From Acrocarpospora corrugata (GTDB taxonomy: Bacteria; Actinomycetota; Actinomycetes; Streptosporangiales; Streptosporangiaceae): a stretch of DNA of 35,874 bases. Of this stretch, positions 15,601 through 23,612 are shown piece after piece. The notes under the pieces are model-generated. The model saw only the letters and a list, made by a program, of their open reading frames with translations, was not told the origin of the DNA and ran no database searches. A program made the translations under genes and the position numbers. The stretch covers positions 1 through 35,874 of the forward strand of contig NZ_BLAD01000103.1 of NCBI RefSeq assembly GCF_009687845.1, given 5' to 3'. Within the stretch, counting starts at the first letter, position 1, and every line of letters starts with the position of its first letter.

Positions 15601-17538
15601 TTACCGGTCGGCGGGCCGGTAGCAGCAGCGCAGCCCGGTTTGCACCGTGGTGCGAAGTTCTTCGCCGATGATCTGGTCGGCTTCGGTGATCCGGGTGAGT
15701 GCTCTCCTGATGGCTTTGCCGACCGCGATCCTGGCGCGTTCCTCGCTGCCGGTGAACCGGCGGACCCGGCCGCTCATGCCAGTGGCGGCGGCCAGTTCGT
15801 CGACCAGCCAGTCGCGTTCGGCGCGCAGTGCCTCGGTCCGGCCGAGGTCGTGCTGGGACTCCAGTTCGTCGATTTCGGCTTGCAGCTGGGCGAGGCGCTG
15901 CTTGTAGGTGCGCTTGGCCTGCTCGTCCAGGACCGGCTGGCCGGTGTCGGATTCGCCTTCGGCCATGCCGGGGCCTGCGGCCAGGTCGGTGGCGCGGATC
16001 TCGCAGCCGGGGTTGGCGATCAGGGTGGCCAGGTGGCGCATGCCGACGCTGTGGTCGACCAGCACGGTCCGCCCGTTCAGGTCGATCTGCCAGTGCCGGC
16101 CGTGCCGGCGGCACCGGCCGACCTCCTTGGACTTGATCGTGGCGCGGGACTCGGGCGCGGCCGGCAGCACCATGCCGAGTTCGGCCGCCTCCTCCTGGGC
16201 GAGCGCCAGCTCGCGGGTGGCCGCCTCGTCGTGCGGACCGTTCCGCCGGGCCAGCGCCTGCCCGAGCCGCCACCGCGCCAGCACCGCGGCCGGCCAGTGC
16301 CCGAGCGCCAGATTGTCCTGTACGGCTCCGCGCAGATGTTCCACCGCCCGGTCCACGTCGCCGACGGTCAGGCAGGCCACGCCGAGCGCGTGCCGGGTGG
16401 AGCCGAAGCAGGAGACGCCCAGGCTGACGATCATGGGCAGCCGGGCGAACGGGCTGAGCAGTTGGTAGGCCTGGGCCGCGGTCTCGGTGTCGTCGAGCAG
16501 GTAGGCGGCTTCCACGATGCCGTACATGGTGGTCAGCCAGCTGCTGGAGCGGGGCAGGTCGGCCAGGTCGCGGCCGCGCAGGCGGGCCAGCATGCCGGTG
16601 GCGAGCCGCTTGTCGCCCTTGGCGGCGGAGGCGACGGCGAGGGCGGCGAAGTAGGAGTTGTCGACGGCGCTGAGCATCGGCGAGTTGACCATCTCCAGCA
16701 GCACCGGGACGAGTTCGGCGATCCGGCCCTGGAACCAGCGGATGGTGCCGAGCTGGCCGCCGTACCAGCCGGTGGTGTCGACGTCGCCGGCGATGGAGCC
16801 GCGTTCCGCGGCCACGTTGGCGAGGGTCTCGGCCTGCCCGAACTTGCCGGTCCGTACGGCCAGCATGACGTCCATGGCGCTGACCACGAAGCCGACGGCG
16901 CGGTGGTCGTGCTGGTCGAGGCGGGAGCGCAGCTCTTCGAGGGCGCGCTCGGCGTGCGGGTCGGCGGCCAGGAAGCGGTCGACGGTCTGCCAGAGCAGGC
17001 CCATCAGCAGGTCGCCGCGGCGGCCGGTGCTGCCGGCCTGGGCGACCAGTTCTTCGGCCAGGTCGGCGCGGAGCATGCCGTGCTCGGGCGCGAGCAGGCA
17101 GTGGTGGGCGAGGCTGAGCGCCTCGGCCAGGGCCTGCGCGTCGCCGGCCCTGCGGGCCTCCGCGACGATCTTGATGATGGCGGCGTGCTCGCCGTTGCGG
17201 TAGTCCTCCTCGCCGGTGAGGCGGGCCCGCAGGCGCAGGGCGAGCGTCGAGCGGGCGTCGATGGCGGCCAGCGCGTGCCGCTGGCGCATCCGGACCAGGC
17301 CGGCTTCGACGGTGGTCCGGTGCTCGTGCACCCAGACTCCGCCGAGGCCGAGTGCGGAGCGGGCCATCGCGGTGGCGTTGTTCTCGCCCTGGGCCATCCG
17401 GTAGGCGTCGTCGAACCAGCGTCGAGCCGCCTGCAGGTCGCCGTCCACGTAGAGCGCGCGTTCGCCGGCGATGAGTGTGAATTCGATGCCGTCGCCGAAG
17501 TCGGCTGAGCAGGTCTCCAGCCCTTGTACCAAGCTCAC
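15601..17538 (-). CDS. TPR-repeat regulator-like protein with actinobacterial C-terminal domain
   Basis: A 645-residue, helix-rich protein. About residues 20-470 are tetratricopeptide-like repeats (ARRWFDDAYRMAQGENN, AVEHLRGAVQDNLALGHW). The C-terminal 150 residues match a module I know from large actinobacterial ATPase/TPR regulators: a winged-helix-like segment (VGMRHLATLIANPGCEIRA), then a helical DEQAKRTYKQRLAQLQAEI stretch, then SEERARIAVGKAIRRALTRI. Those proteins usually have an AAA or adenylate cyclase domain in front; none is present here. GTG 17538 follows an AGGA site. Signal and target are unknown; a scaffold or regulatory role is inferred. Confidence 0.72.
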   Translation of the reverse strand: MSLVQGLETCSADFGDGIEFTLIAGERALYVDGDLQAARRWFDDAYRMAQGENNATAMARSALGLGGVWVHEHRTTVEAGLVRMRQRHALAAIDARSTLALRLRARLTGEEDYRNGEHAAIIKIVAEARRAGDAQALAEALSLAHHCLLAPEHGMLRADLAEELVAQAGSTGRRGDLLMGLLWQTVDRFLAADPHAERALEELRSRLDQHDHRAVGFVVSAMDVMLAVRTGKFGQAETLANVAAERGSIAGDVDTTGWYGGQLGTIRWFQGRIAELVPVLLEMVNSPMLSAVDNSYFAALAVASAAKGDKRLATGMLARLRGRDLADLPRSSSWLTTMYGIVEAAYLLDDTETAAQAYQLLSPFARLPMIVSLGVSCFGSTRHALGVACLTVGDVDRAVEHLRGAVQDNLALGHWPAAVLARWRLGQALARRNGPHDEAATRELALAQEEAAELGMVLPAAPESRATIKSKEVGRCRRHGRHWQIDLNGRTVLVDHSVGMRHLATLIANPGCEIRATDLAAGPGMAEGESDTGQPVLDEQAKRTYKQRLAQLQAEIDELESQHDLGRTEALRAERDWLVDELAAATGMSGRVRRFTGSEERARIAVGKAIRRALTRITEADQIIGEELRTTVQTGLRCCYRPADR

Positions 17539-17771
17539 GGCTTCCTCTCATCCTGCAGGGTCGGTTCGGTTCCTCCAGGCCTTGCCTGTACGACTCAAGT
17601 GATAGGTGTACCGCTTGCATGTTCCTTGACGGTCGCTTGCTCTGTCCGAGTTTCGTGACACGGGGTGGAACGGGGTGGAACGCCCTAGCTGGATACGCCT
17701 CAGTTCGGCGTAGAGGAACACTCGTTGGTCACAACGGTCCAGAGCGGCGACTGGTTCACCCCGATAGGGCG

Positions 17772-19475
17772 CTATTTGCGTTTGCCGGGTCGGCGGTGGG
17801 CCGCGCGGTGCGAGCCGGTGCCGGTGAGCGACCGGACGGAGAGCTCGTCGTACCGCTCCTGGTCGGCCTTCTCGCTGCTCAGCAGGGTGCCGGCGACCGC
17901 GCACAGGAAGCCGAACGGGATCGACACCAGGCCGGGGTTCTCCAGCGGGAACAGGTGGAAGTCGACGCCGGCGGGCAGGAGCGACAGGCTGGCTCCGGTG
18001 ACCGGGTCGATCTTGCCGGAGACCACGGGGGACAGGGCCATCAGGACCAGCGAGCCGATCAGGCCGCCGTAGATTCCGGCGACCACGCCGGCCGAGTTGA
18101 ACCGCCGCCAGAACAGCGACAGGACGATGGCGGGCAGGTTGGCGGAGGCGGCCATCGCGAACGCGAGCGCCACCAGGAAGGCCACGTTCAGGTTCCTGAC
18201 CACCACGGCGAGGACCACGGCGAGCGCGCCGACCAGGAAGGCGGCGAACCGGGCCACCGCGACCTCCTGCGACTCGCGCGGGCGGCCGAGCATCAGCACG
18301 TGGCCGAAGTAGTCGTGGGCCAGGGACGTGGAGGAGGCCAGCACCAGGCCGGAGACCACGGCCAGGATGGTGGCGAAGGCGACCGCGCCGATGAAGGCGA
18401 GCAGGATGTCGCCGCCGATCGGGCCGCCCGCGAACTCGCCGAGGGCGTGCGCCAGCTGGAGGGCGGCGGTGTTGCCGGCCGGGTCCTGGGCGGCGATGGC
18501 CTTCTGGCCGACCACGGCGGTGGCGCCGAAGCCGAGCGCGAGCGTCATCAGGTAGAAGACGCCGACCAGGCCGATCGCCCAGTTGACCGAGGTGCGGGCG
18601 GTGCGGGCGTCGGGGACGGTGAAGAACCGGCTGACGATGTGCGGGAGCCCGGCGGTGCCGAGGACGAGGGCGACGGCCAGGCTGATGAAGTCCAGTTTGT
18701 TGATCAGGGTGCGCAGCGGGTCGCCCTCGATCTCCCTGCCGTACTTGAGGCCGGGCTGGAGGAAGTCGGCGGAGCGGCCGCTGGCCTCGGCGGCGGCGCC
18801 GAGCATGTCGCTCACGTTGAAGCCGAACCGGCCGAGCACCAGGAGGGTGAGCACGACCGTGCCGGTCATCAGCAGCACGGCTTTGATGATCTGCACCCAG
18901 GTGGTGCCCTTCATGCCGCCGTAGGTGACGTAGAAGACCATCATCAGGCCGACCACGATGATGGTCAGGACCTTGGCGGCGCCGGCGGACAGGCCCATGA
19001 AGGTCTCGCCGGGGTGGATGCCGAGCAGCAGCGAGACCAGCGCGCCGGCGCCGACCATCTGGGCCAGCAGGTAGAAGACCGAGACGGTGACGGTGGAGAT
19101 GGCGGCGGCGGTGCGCACCATGGGCTGCCGCCTGGCCCGGTAGGAGAGCACGTCGGCCATGGTGAAGCGGCCCGCGTTGCGCATCAGCTCGACCAGCAGC
19201 AGGGTGAGCAGCCAGGCGACCAGGAAGCCGATGGAGTAGAGGAAGCCGTCGTAGCCGGACAGGGCGATGATGCCGGCGATGCCGAGGAAGGACGCGGCGG
19301 ACATGTAGTCGCCGGCCAGGGCCAGGCCGTTCTGCGGGCCGGAGAAGCCGCGGCCGCCGGCGTAGAAGTCGTCGGCGTCGCGGGTGTTGACGCGGGCCCA
19401 GACGGTGATGCCCAAGGTGATCAGGATGAACACCAGAAACAGGCCGAACGTCAGGAATCGACCATCTCCCTGCAT
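17772..19475 (-). CDS. sodium/solute symporter, acetate (monocarboxylate) type
   Basis: A 567-residue membrane protein of the solute:sodium symporter family, with about 13 hydrophobic helices. ActP-like signatures include DFYAGGRGFSGPQNGLALAG in the first loop, AGDYMSAASFLGIAG, YVTYGGMKGTTWVQIIKA and GTAGLPHIVSRFFTV. It should import acetate or a similar short monocarboxylate with sodium at the cytoplasmic membrane. The gene starts one base after the stop of the DUF485 gene (TGACATG), the classical order for this transporter and its small partner. The tail is basic (HRRPGKRK). Confidence 0.92.
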   Translation of the reverse strand: MQGDGRFLTFGLFLVFILITLGITVWARVNTRDADDFYAGGRGFSGPQNGLALAGDYMSAASFLGIAGIIALSGYDGFLYSIGFLVAWLLTLLLVELMRNAGRFTMADVLSYRARRQPMVRTAAAISTVTVSVFYLLAQMVGAGALVSLLLGIHPGETFMGLSAGAAKVLTIIVVGLMMVFYVTYGGMKGTTWVQIIKAVLLMTGTVVLTLLVLGRFGFNVSDMLGAAAEASGRSADFLQPGLKYGREIEGDPLRTLINKLDFISLAVALVLGTAGLPHIVSRFFTVPDARTARTSVNWAIGLVGVFYLMTLALGFGATAVVGQKAIAAQDPAGNTAALQLAHALGEFAGGPIGGDILLAFIGAVAFATILAVVSGLVLASSTSLAHDYFGHVLMLGRPRESQEVAVARFAAFLVGALAVVLAVVVRNLNVAFLVALAFAMAASANLPAIVLSLFWRRFNSAGVVAGIYGGLIGSLVLMALSPVVSGKIDPVTGASLSLLPAGVDFHLFPLENPGLVSIPFGFLCAVAGTLLSSEKADQERYDELSVRSLTGTGSHRAAHRRPGKRK

Positions 19476-19476
19476 G

Positions 19477-19881
19477 TCAGCCTCTCGTCCAGTTCTCGAT
19501 CCGCCGGCGCTCGGCCATGACCTGCTCGACGTGCTCGCGTTCGACCTGGCGGCGGGCGGCCTCGTCGCGCAGCTGCGCGGACAGCGGGTCGAGCATGCGG
19601 CGGGCGTACCGGGTGTAGCGCCAGGCCAGCACGAAGGTGGAGACGAACTGAAGGACGCCGAGGAGCAGGGCCATGTTGATGTGGCCGAACGCGGGGCGGG
19701 CCATGAAGTCGCGGGCGAACGCCGACAGCGCGATGTAGAGGAAGTACCAGCCCAGGAAGGAGGCGACGATGGTCACCGCCAGGCGCCGGAACCTGGTGCG
19801 CAGCAGGTGGAACCTGCGGTCCTGGGCCAGTGCGGTGAACTCCCCGCCGGGGACGGCCGACATGCGCGGTTCTCCGGCCAT
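19477..19881 (-). CDS. DUF485 membrane protein, symporter partner
   Basis: A 134-residue protein with two membrane helices (RLAVTIVASFLGWYFLYIAL and NMALLLGVLQFVSTFVLAW) flanking a short loop, then a charged helical tail. This matches DUF485 (YjcH-like) proteins, which nearly always precede ActP-type symporters. ATG 19881 lies behind AGGAGGGCCGG. Its biochemical role is not established; stabilising or modulating the transporter is the usual suggestion. Confidence 0.9.
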   Translation of the reverse strand: MAGEPRMSAVPGGEFTALAQDRRFHLLRTRFRRLAVTIVASFLGWYFLYIALSAFARDFMARPAFGHINMALLLGVLQFVSTFVLAWRYTRYARRMLDPLSAQLRDEAARRQVEREHVEQVMAERRRIENWTRG

Positions 19882-19979
19882 CCGGCCCTCCTGTTGTCAC
19901 CCTGCGTGGCTATGTCACTCCGCAACGAAACCAAACGATAGGGGTGGGTCCAGGTTTTTTCCGGAAAACGCAGGAATAG

Positions 19980-20864
19980 CTAGTCGGCTTCGGCGCTGCC
20001 GCTGACCCGGAGTTTGCGGCGGGCCCGCTCGTAGAAGGTGGTGGTGCCGAGCCGTACGACGTGGGCGGCCGAGCGCTGGGCGCTGACGGTCAGGGATTGG
20101 CCCGCATTCAGGTAGCCGGCGATCTGGCCGTCCACTTCGACGGCGAGGCGTCCGCTGGAGGGCAGCACGTCCAGGGTGACCTCCTCGTCGATGGACAGGA
20201 CCAGGGCCCGGTTGAAGGTGGAGTGCGCGGCGGAGGGCACCACCAGGAAGCCCTCCACGGTCGGTGAGACGATCGGGCCGCCGGCCGAGAAGCTGTAGGC
20301 GGTGGAGCCGGTCGAGGTGGCGACGATCACCGCGTCGGCGGCCAGCCGGACGAACGGGCTGCCCTCCACCGAGACCGAGACGGCGGCCAGGCCGTCGCCG
20401 GGGATGCGGACCAGGGCGATGTCGTTGAAGGCCAGCAGCGCGCCGACGCCGGGCAGCATGGCCCGGACGGCCATCCGGGGCTCGACCGTGTACTGGCGGT
20501 TGTCGATGGCGGAGAGCGCGGGCGGCAGTTCGTGCACGTCGATCTCGGCGAGGAAGCCGAGTTTGCCCAGGTTGACGCCGAGGACGGGGGTGTTGCGGCC
20601 GGAGTTGAGGCGCATCGCGCGCAGCATCGTGCCGTCGCCGCCGAGGCTGACCAGCAGGTTGGCGCGGCCGGCCAGCGCGGCCGCGTCGACGGGGACGGCG
20701 CTGCAGTCGATGCGGCCGACCTCGTCGTGCAGGCCGAGTACGGTCACCTCGCGGAGCCGGGCCCAGTCGATGATCGTCTCTATGGCTTCCTTGGAATCCC
20801 GCCGTGGGTGCAGGATCACGCCGACCGTACTCACCATGCCCATGTCATCACTGTAGGTGATCAT
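19980..20864 (-). CDS. nadK: NAD kinase
   Basis: A 294-residue cytoplasmic enzyme that phosphorylates NAD to NADP with ATP or polyphosphate. Family motifs are intact: GGDGT (75-79 in LVSLGGDGTMLRAMR), GVNLGKLGFLAEI, NDIALVR and the glycine/serine loop STGSTAYSFSAGGPIV. Length is normal. The start is unsure: ATG 20864, 20843 and 20837 are all in frame and none has a ribosome site. TACAGT seven bases before ATG 20843 could be the -10 of a leaderless message. It is transcribed away from the flotillin operon and shows no functional link to it. Confidence 0.93.
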   Translation of the reverse strand: MITYSDDMGMVSTVGVILHPRRDSKEAIETIIDWARLREVTVLGLHDEVGRIDCSAVPVDAAALAGRANLLVSLGGDGTMLRAMRLNSGRNTPVLGVNLGKLGFLAEIDVHELPPALSAIDNRQYTVEPRMAVRAMLPGVGALLAFNDIALVRIPGDGLAAVSVSVEGSPFVRLAADAVIVATSTGSTAYSFSAGGPIVSPTVEGFLVVPSAAHSTFNRALVLSIDEEVTLDVLPSSGRLAVEVDGQIAGYLNAGQSLTVSAQRSAAHVVRLGTTTFYERARRKLRVSGSAEAD

Positions 20865-20915
20865 GCTGGTGAGCCATTGGCAGCCTCCCCTTTTGGACAG
20901 ATATCAGACGAAATA

Positions 20916-20944
20916 TTGATCTCCGGAACCCGTATAGCTAGATT
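20916..20944 (+). promoter_or_regulatory. promoter of the OB-fold/flotillin/ATPase operon
   Basis: TTGATC (20916-20921) and TAGATT (20939-20944) are spaced by 17 bases, a reasonable vegetative sigma promoter. Transcription near 20951 would give a leader of about 37 bases ending in GGAGG before ATG 20988. It stands in an AT-richer pocket between the divergent NAD kinase and OB-fold genes. Confidence 0.5.
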
Positions 20945-20987
20945 TCACGTTCAGCTGCCTGGGGGCATGGTGGCGGCTGGAGGTCTG

Positions 20988-21530
20988 ATGGGCGACTTGG
21001 TACGGACGGCGCTGGAATTTCCGGCCGTCCTTTTCACCTTCGCGCTCCTGGTCGTGCTGGTGTTCTGGGTGCTCGTGGTGGCCGGTCTGGTCGGCCTGGA
21101 CGACGGCGAGCTGCTGAGCGTGCCGATGGCCGCGGCGGTCTCGATGTTCGTGGCCTTCGCCTGGTTCGTCACGCTCGCCGGAACCGCGCTGTTCACCGGC
21201 GGCCCGGCCCGGGTCGCCACACTCGCCGTCGCGCTGGCCGGGGGCTGGCTCGGCGGGCGTTTCCTGCTGGCCGTCGTGCGCAGGGCGCTGCCCGCGGACC
21301 GGGCGCCGTCCCGTACGGACTTCGTCGGGCGGCTCTGCGTGCTGCGCACCGGCACGGTGACCCGGGATTTCGGCCAAGCCGAAGTGCACGCAGAGGACGG
21401 CTCGTCCGCGGTGATCCAGGTCCGCCAGACCGGCACCGACACCTTCCGCGCGGGGGGAACCGCGCTGATCTTCGACTATGACGTGGAAGGCGAATTCTTC
21501 TGGGTCATGCCTTACGAGGGGGAACTCTAG
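20988..21530 (+). CDS. YqiJ-like OB-fold membrane protein
   Basis: A 180-residue protein with three hydrophobic helices in the first 110 residues (FPAVLFTFALLVVLVFWVL, VSMFVAFAWFVTLAGTALF, VATLAVALAGGWLGGRFLL). A soluble beta domain of about 65 residues follows (VGRLCVLRTGTVTRDFGQA to ALIFDYDVEGEFFWVMPY) and reads as an OB fold. This architecture and its place directly before a flotillin gene match the YqiJ/NfeD-type partners of flotillins. ATG 20988 is five bases behind GGAGG. Its stop abuts the flotillin ATG. It probably anchors or organises the flotillin at the membrane. Confidence 0.8.
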   Translation: MGDLVRTALEFPAVLFTFALLVVLVFWVLVVAGLVGLDDGELLSVPMAAAVSMFVAFAWFVTLAGTALFTGGPARVATLAVALAGGWLGGRFLLAVVRRALPADRAPSRTDFVGRLCVLRTGTVTRDFGQAEVHAEDGSSAVIQVRQTGTDTFRAGGTALIFDYDVEGEFFWVMPYEGEL

Positions 21531-23612
21531 ATGGATGTCATCTCGGCCGGCGCGGGCATATTAGTCGCCGTCATCCTGCTGATCGTGATCGGCCTGGTGT
21601 TCGTCATCAGCCGGCTGTTCCACAAGGTGGAGCAGGGTAAGGCGCTGATCGTCTCCAAGGTGCGCCGGGTGGACGTCACCTTCACCGGCGCGGTGGTGCT
21701 GCCGGTGGTGCACAAGGCCGAGGTGATGGACATCTCGGTGAAGACCATCGAGATCGAGCGCTCAGGCAACGAGGGCCTGATCTGCCGGGACAACATCCGG
21801 GCCGACATCCGGATCACCTTCTTCGTCCGGGTCAACAAGACCGCCGAGGACGTGGTGAAGGTCGCCCAGGCCATCGGCACCGCGCGGGCCAGCGACGAGG
21901 GCACCCTGCAGACGCTGTTCAACGCCAAGTTCTCCGAAGCGCTCAAGACCGTCGGCAAGCACCTGGACTTCGTCGACCTGTACACCAAGCGGGACGAGTT
22001 CCGGGACCAGATCCTGCGCGTCATCGGCACCGACCTCAACGGGTACAGCCTGGAGGACGCGGCCATCGACTACCTGGAGCAGACCCCGCTCTCCAAGCTC
22101 GACCCGGCCAACATCCTGGACGCCCAGGGCATCCGCAAGATCACCGAGCTGACCGCGATCGAGCACGTGCGCACCAACGAGTTCCAGCGCAACGAGGAGA
22201 AGGAGATCACCCGGCAGAACGTGGACGCCCGGGAGGCCATCCTGGAGCTGGAACGGCGGCAGGCCGACGCGGAGACCAAGCAGAAGCGCGAGGTCGAGAC
22301 CATGCAGGCGCGCGAGGAGGCGGAGACCGCCAAGGTCCGCGCCGAGGAGCGCCTCAAGGCCGAGGCCGCGGCGGTGAAGACCGACGAGCAACTCGGCGTG
22401 CAGCGGCAGAACCGGGACCGGGAGATCGCCGTCGCGCAGAAGAACCGCGAGCGGGTCATCGCCATCGAGACCGAGCGGATCGAGAAGGACCGCCTGCTCG
22501 AAGTGATCGCGCGGGACCGGGAGACCGAGCTGTCCAAGATCTCCAAGGACAAGGAGCTCGAAGTCGAGAAGCGGGCCATCGCCGAGGTGATGCGGGACCG
22601 GATCGCCGTCGACAAGACGGTGGCCGAGCAGGAGGAGAGCATCAAGCGGCTGCGCGTGGTCGAGGAGGCCGAGCGCACCCGCCAGGCCATCGTCATCGGC
22701 GCCGAGGCCGAGGCCCAGGAGAACCTGGTCAAGGACATCAAGGCGGCCGAGGCCGCCGAGCAGGCCGCCAGGTTCCGGGCCCGCGAGGAGCTGGTGCTGG
22801 CCGAGGCGCGGCAGCAGACCGCCGAACTGGACGCCCGCGCCAAGATCCGGCTGGCCGAGGGCGTGCAGGCGGAGGCGGCCGCCACCGGGCTGGCCGAGGT
22901 GCAGGTCAAGGAGCGGGACGCGGCCGCCATCGAGAAGGTCGGCAGGGCGCAGGCCGCCGTCGACCGGGAGAAGGCGCTGGCCGGCGCGGACGGCACCCGG
23001 GAGCGGTTGAAGGCGGAGGCGGAGGGCGAGCAGGCCAAGGCCATGTCGGCCGCCGCGATGGTGGGCGAGCGGCTGAAGGCCGAGGCCGAGGGCCTGACCG
23101 AGAAGGCGGCCGCGATGGCCGCGATGACCGACGCGAGCCGGGGGCACGAGGAGTACCGGCTGCGGCTGGAGGCGGAGAAGGAGATCCGGCTGGCCGGGGT
23201 CAGGGCGCACCGCGAGGTGGCCGAGGCGCAGGCGGCCGTGCTCTCCGCCGGGCTGCAGAAGGCCAACATCGACATCGTCGGCGGGGACTCCATGTTCCTC
23301 GACAAGCTGGTCGGGTCGATCGCGATGGGCAAGAGCGTGGACGGGTTCCTGGGCGGGTCCGAGGCGATGCAGGCGATCGCGGCGCCGTACCTGAACGGGT
23401 CGGAGAGCATCGCCGACGACCTGGCGAAGATCATCGGCGGGCTGGACAGCGCGGACGTGCGGAACATGACGCTGTCGGCGTTCCTCGTCAAACTCATTCA
23501 GTCGGGCGGGGAGGACACCGACAAGCTGCGTGAACTTCTCAGCACCGCGCAGCGGCTCGGCGTGGCCGAGGCTCCGGTGGCCGCGCTCGGGCCCGTCAAG
23601 ACGAAGTCGTGA
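21531..23612 (+). CDS. flotillin-family membrane scaffold protein (YqiK-like)
   Basis: A 693-residue protein. One N-terminal membrane helix (ILVAVILLIVIGLVFVI) is followed by the SPFH/PHB domain (about 40-200: GKALIVSKVRRVDV, DNIRADIRITFFVRV, EALKTVGKHLDFVDLY). A very long charged coiled coil (about 215-560) is rich in the EA/AE repeats typical of flotillins (EAEAQENLVKDIKAAEAAEQ, RLKAEAEGEQAKAM). A conserved flotillin tail with KANIDIVGGD ends the protein. Flotillins assemble membrane microdomains and recruit partners. Here the start follows directly on the OB-fold stop, and the end overlaps the ATPase start by four bases (GTGA), so the three products are probably made together. Confidence 0.93.
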   Translation: MDVISAGAGILVAVILLIVIGLVFVISRLFHKVEQGKALIVSKVRRVDVTFTGAVVLPVVHKAEVMDISVKTIEIERSGNEGLICRDNIRADIRITFFVRVNKTAEDVVKVAQAIGTARASDEGTLQTLFNAKFSEALKTVGKHLDFVDLYTKRDEFRDQILRVIGTDLNGYSLEDAAIDYLEQTPLSKLDPANILDAQGIRKITELTAIEHVRTNEFQRNEEKEITRQNVDAREAILELERRQADAETKQKREVETMQAREEAETAKVRAEERLKAEAAAVKTDEQLGVQRQNRDREIAVAQKNRERVIAIETERIEKDRLLEVIARDRETELSKISKDKELEVEKRAIAEVMRDRIAVDKTVAEQEESIKRLRVVEEAERTRQAIVIGAEAEAQENLVKDIKAAEAAEQAARFRAREELVLAEARQQTAELDARAKIRLAEGVQAEAAATGLAEVQVKERDAAAIEKVGRAQAAVDREKALAGADGTRERLKAEAEGEQAKAMSAAAMVGERLKAEAEGLTEKAAAMAAMTDASRGHEEYRLRLEAEKEIRLAGVRAHREVAEAQAAVLSAGLQKANIDIVGGDSMFLDKLVGSIAMGKSVDGFLGGSEAMQAIAAPYLNGSESIADDLAKIIGGLDSADVRNMTLSAFLVKLIQSGGEDTDKLRELLSTAQRLGVAEAPVAALGPVKTKS

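Noticed and set aside
17661-17680. Perfect 10-base tandem repeat CGGGGTGGAA upstream of the TPR gene
   Set aside because: Only two copies, no promoter element in phase with it; probably chance or slippage.
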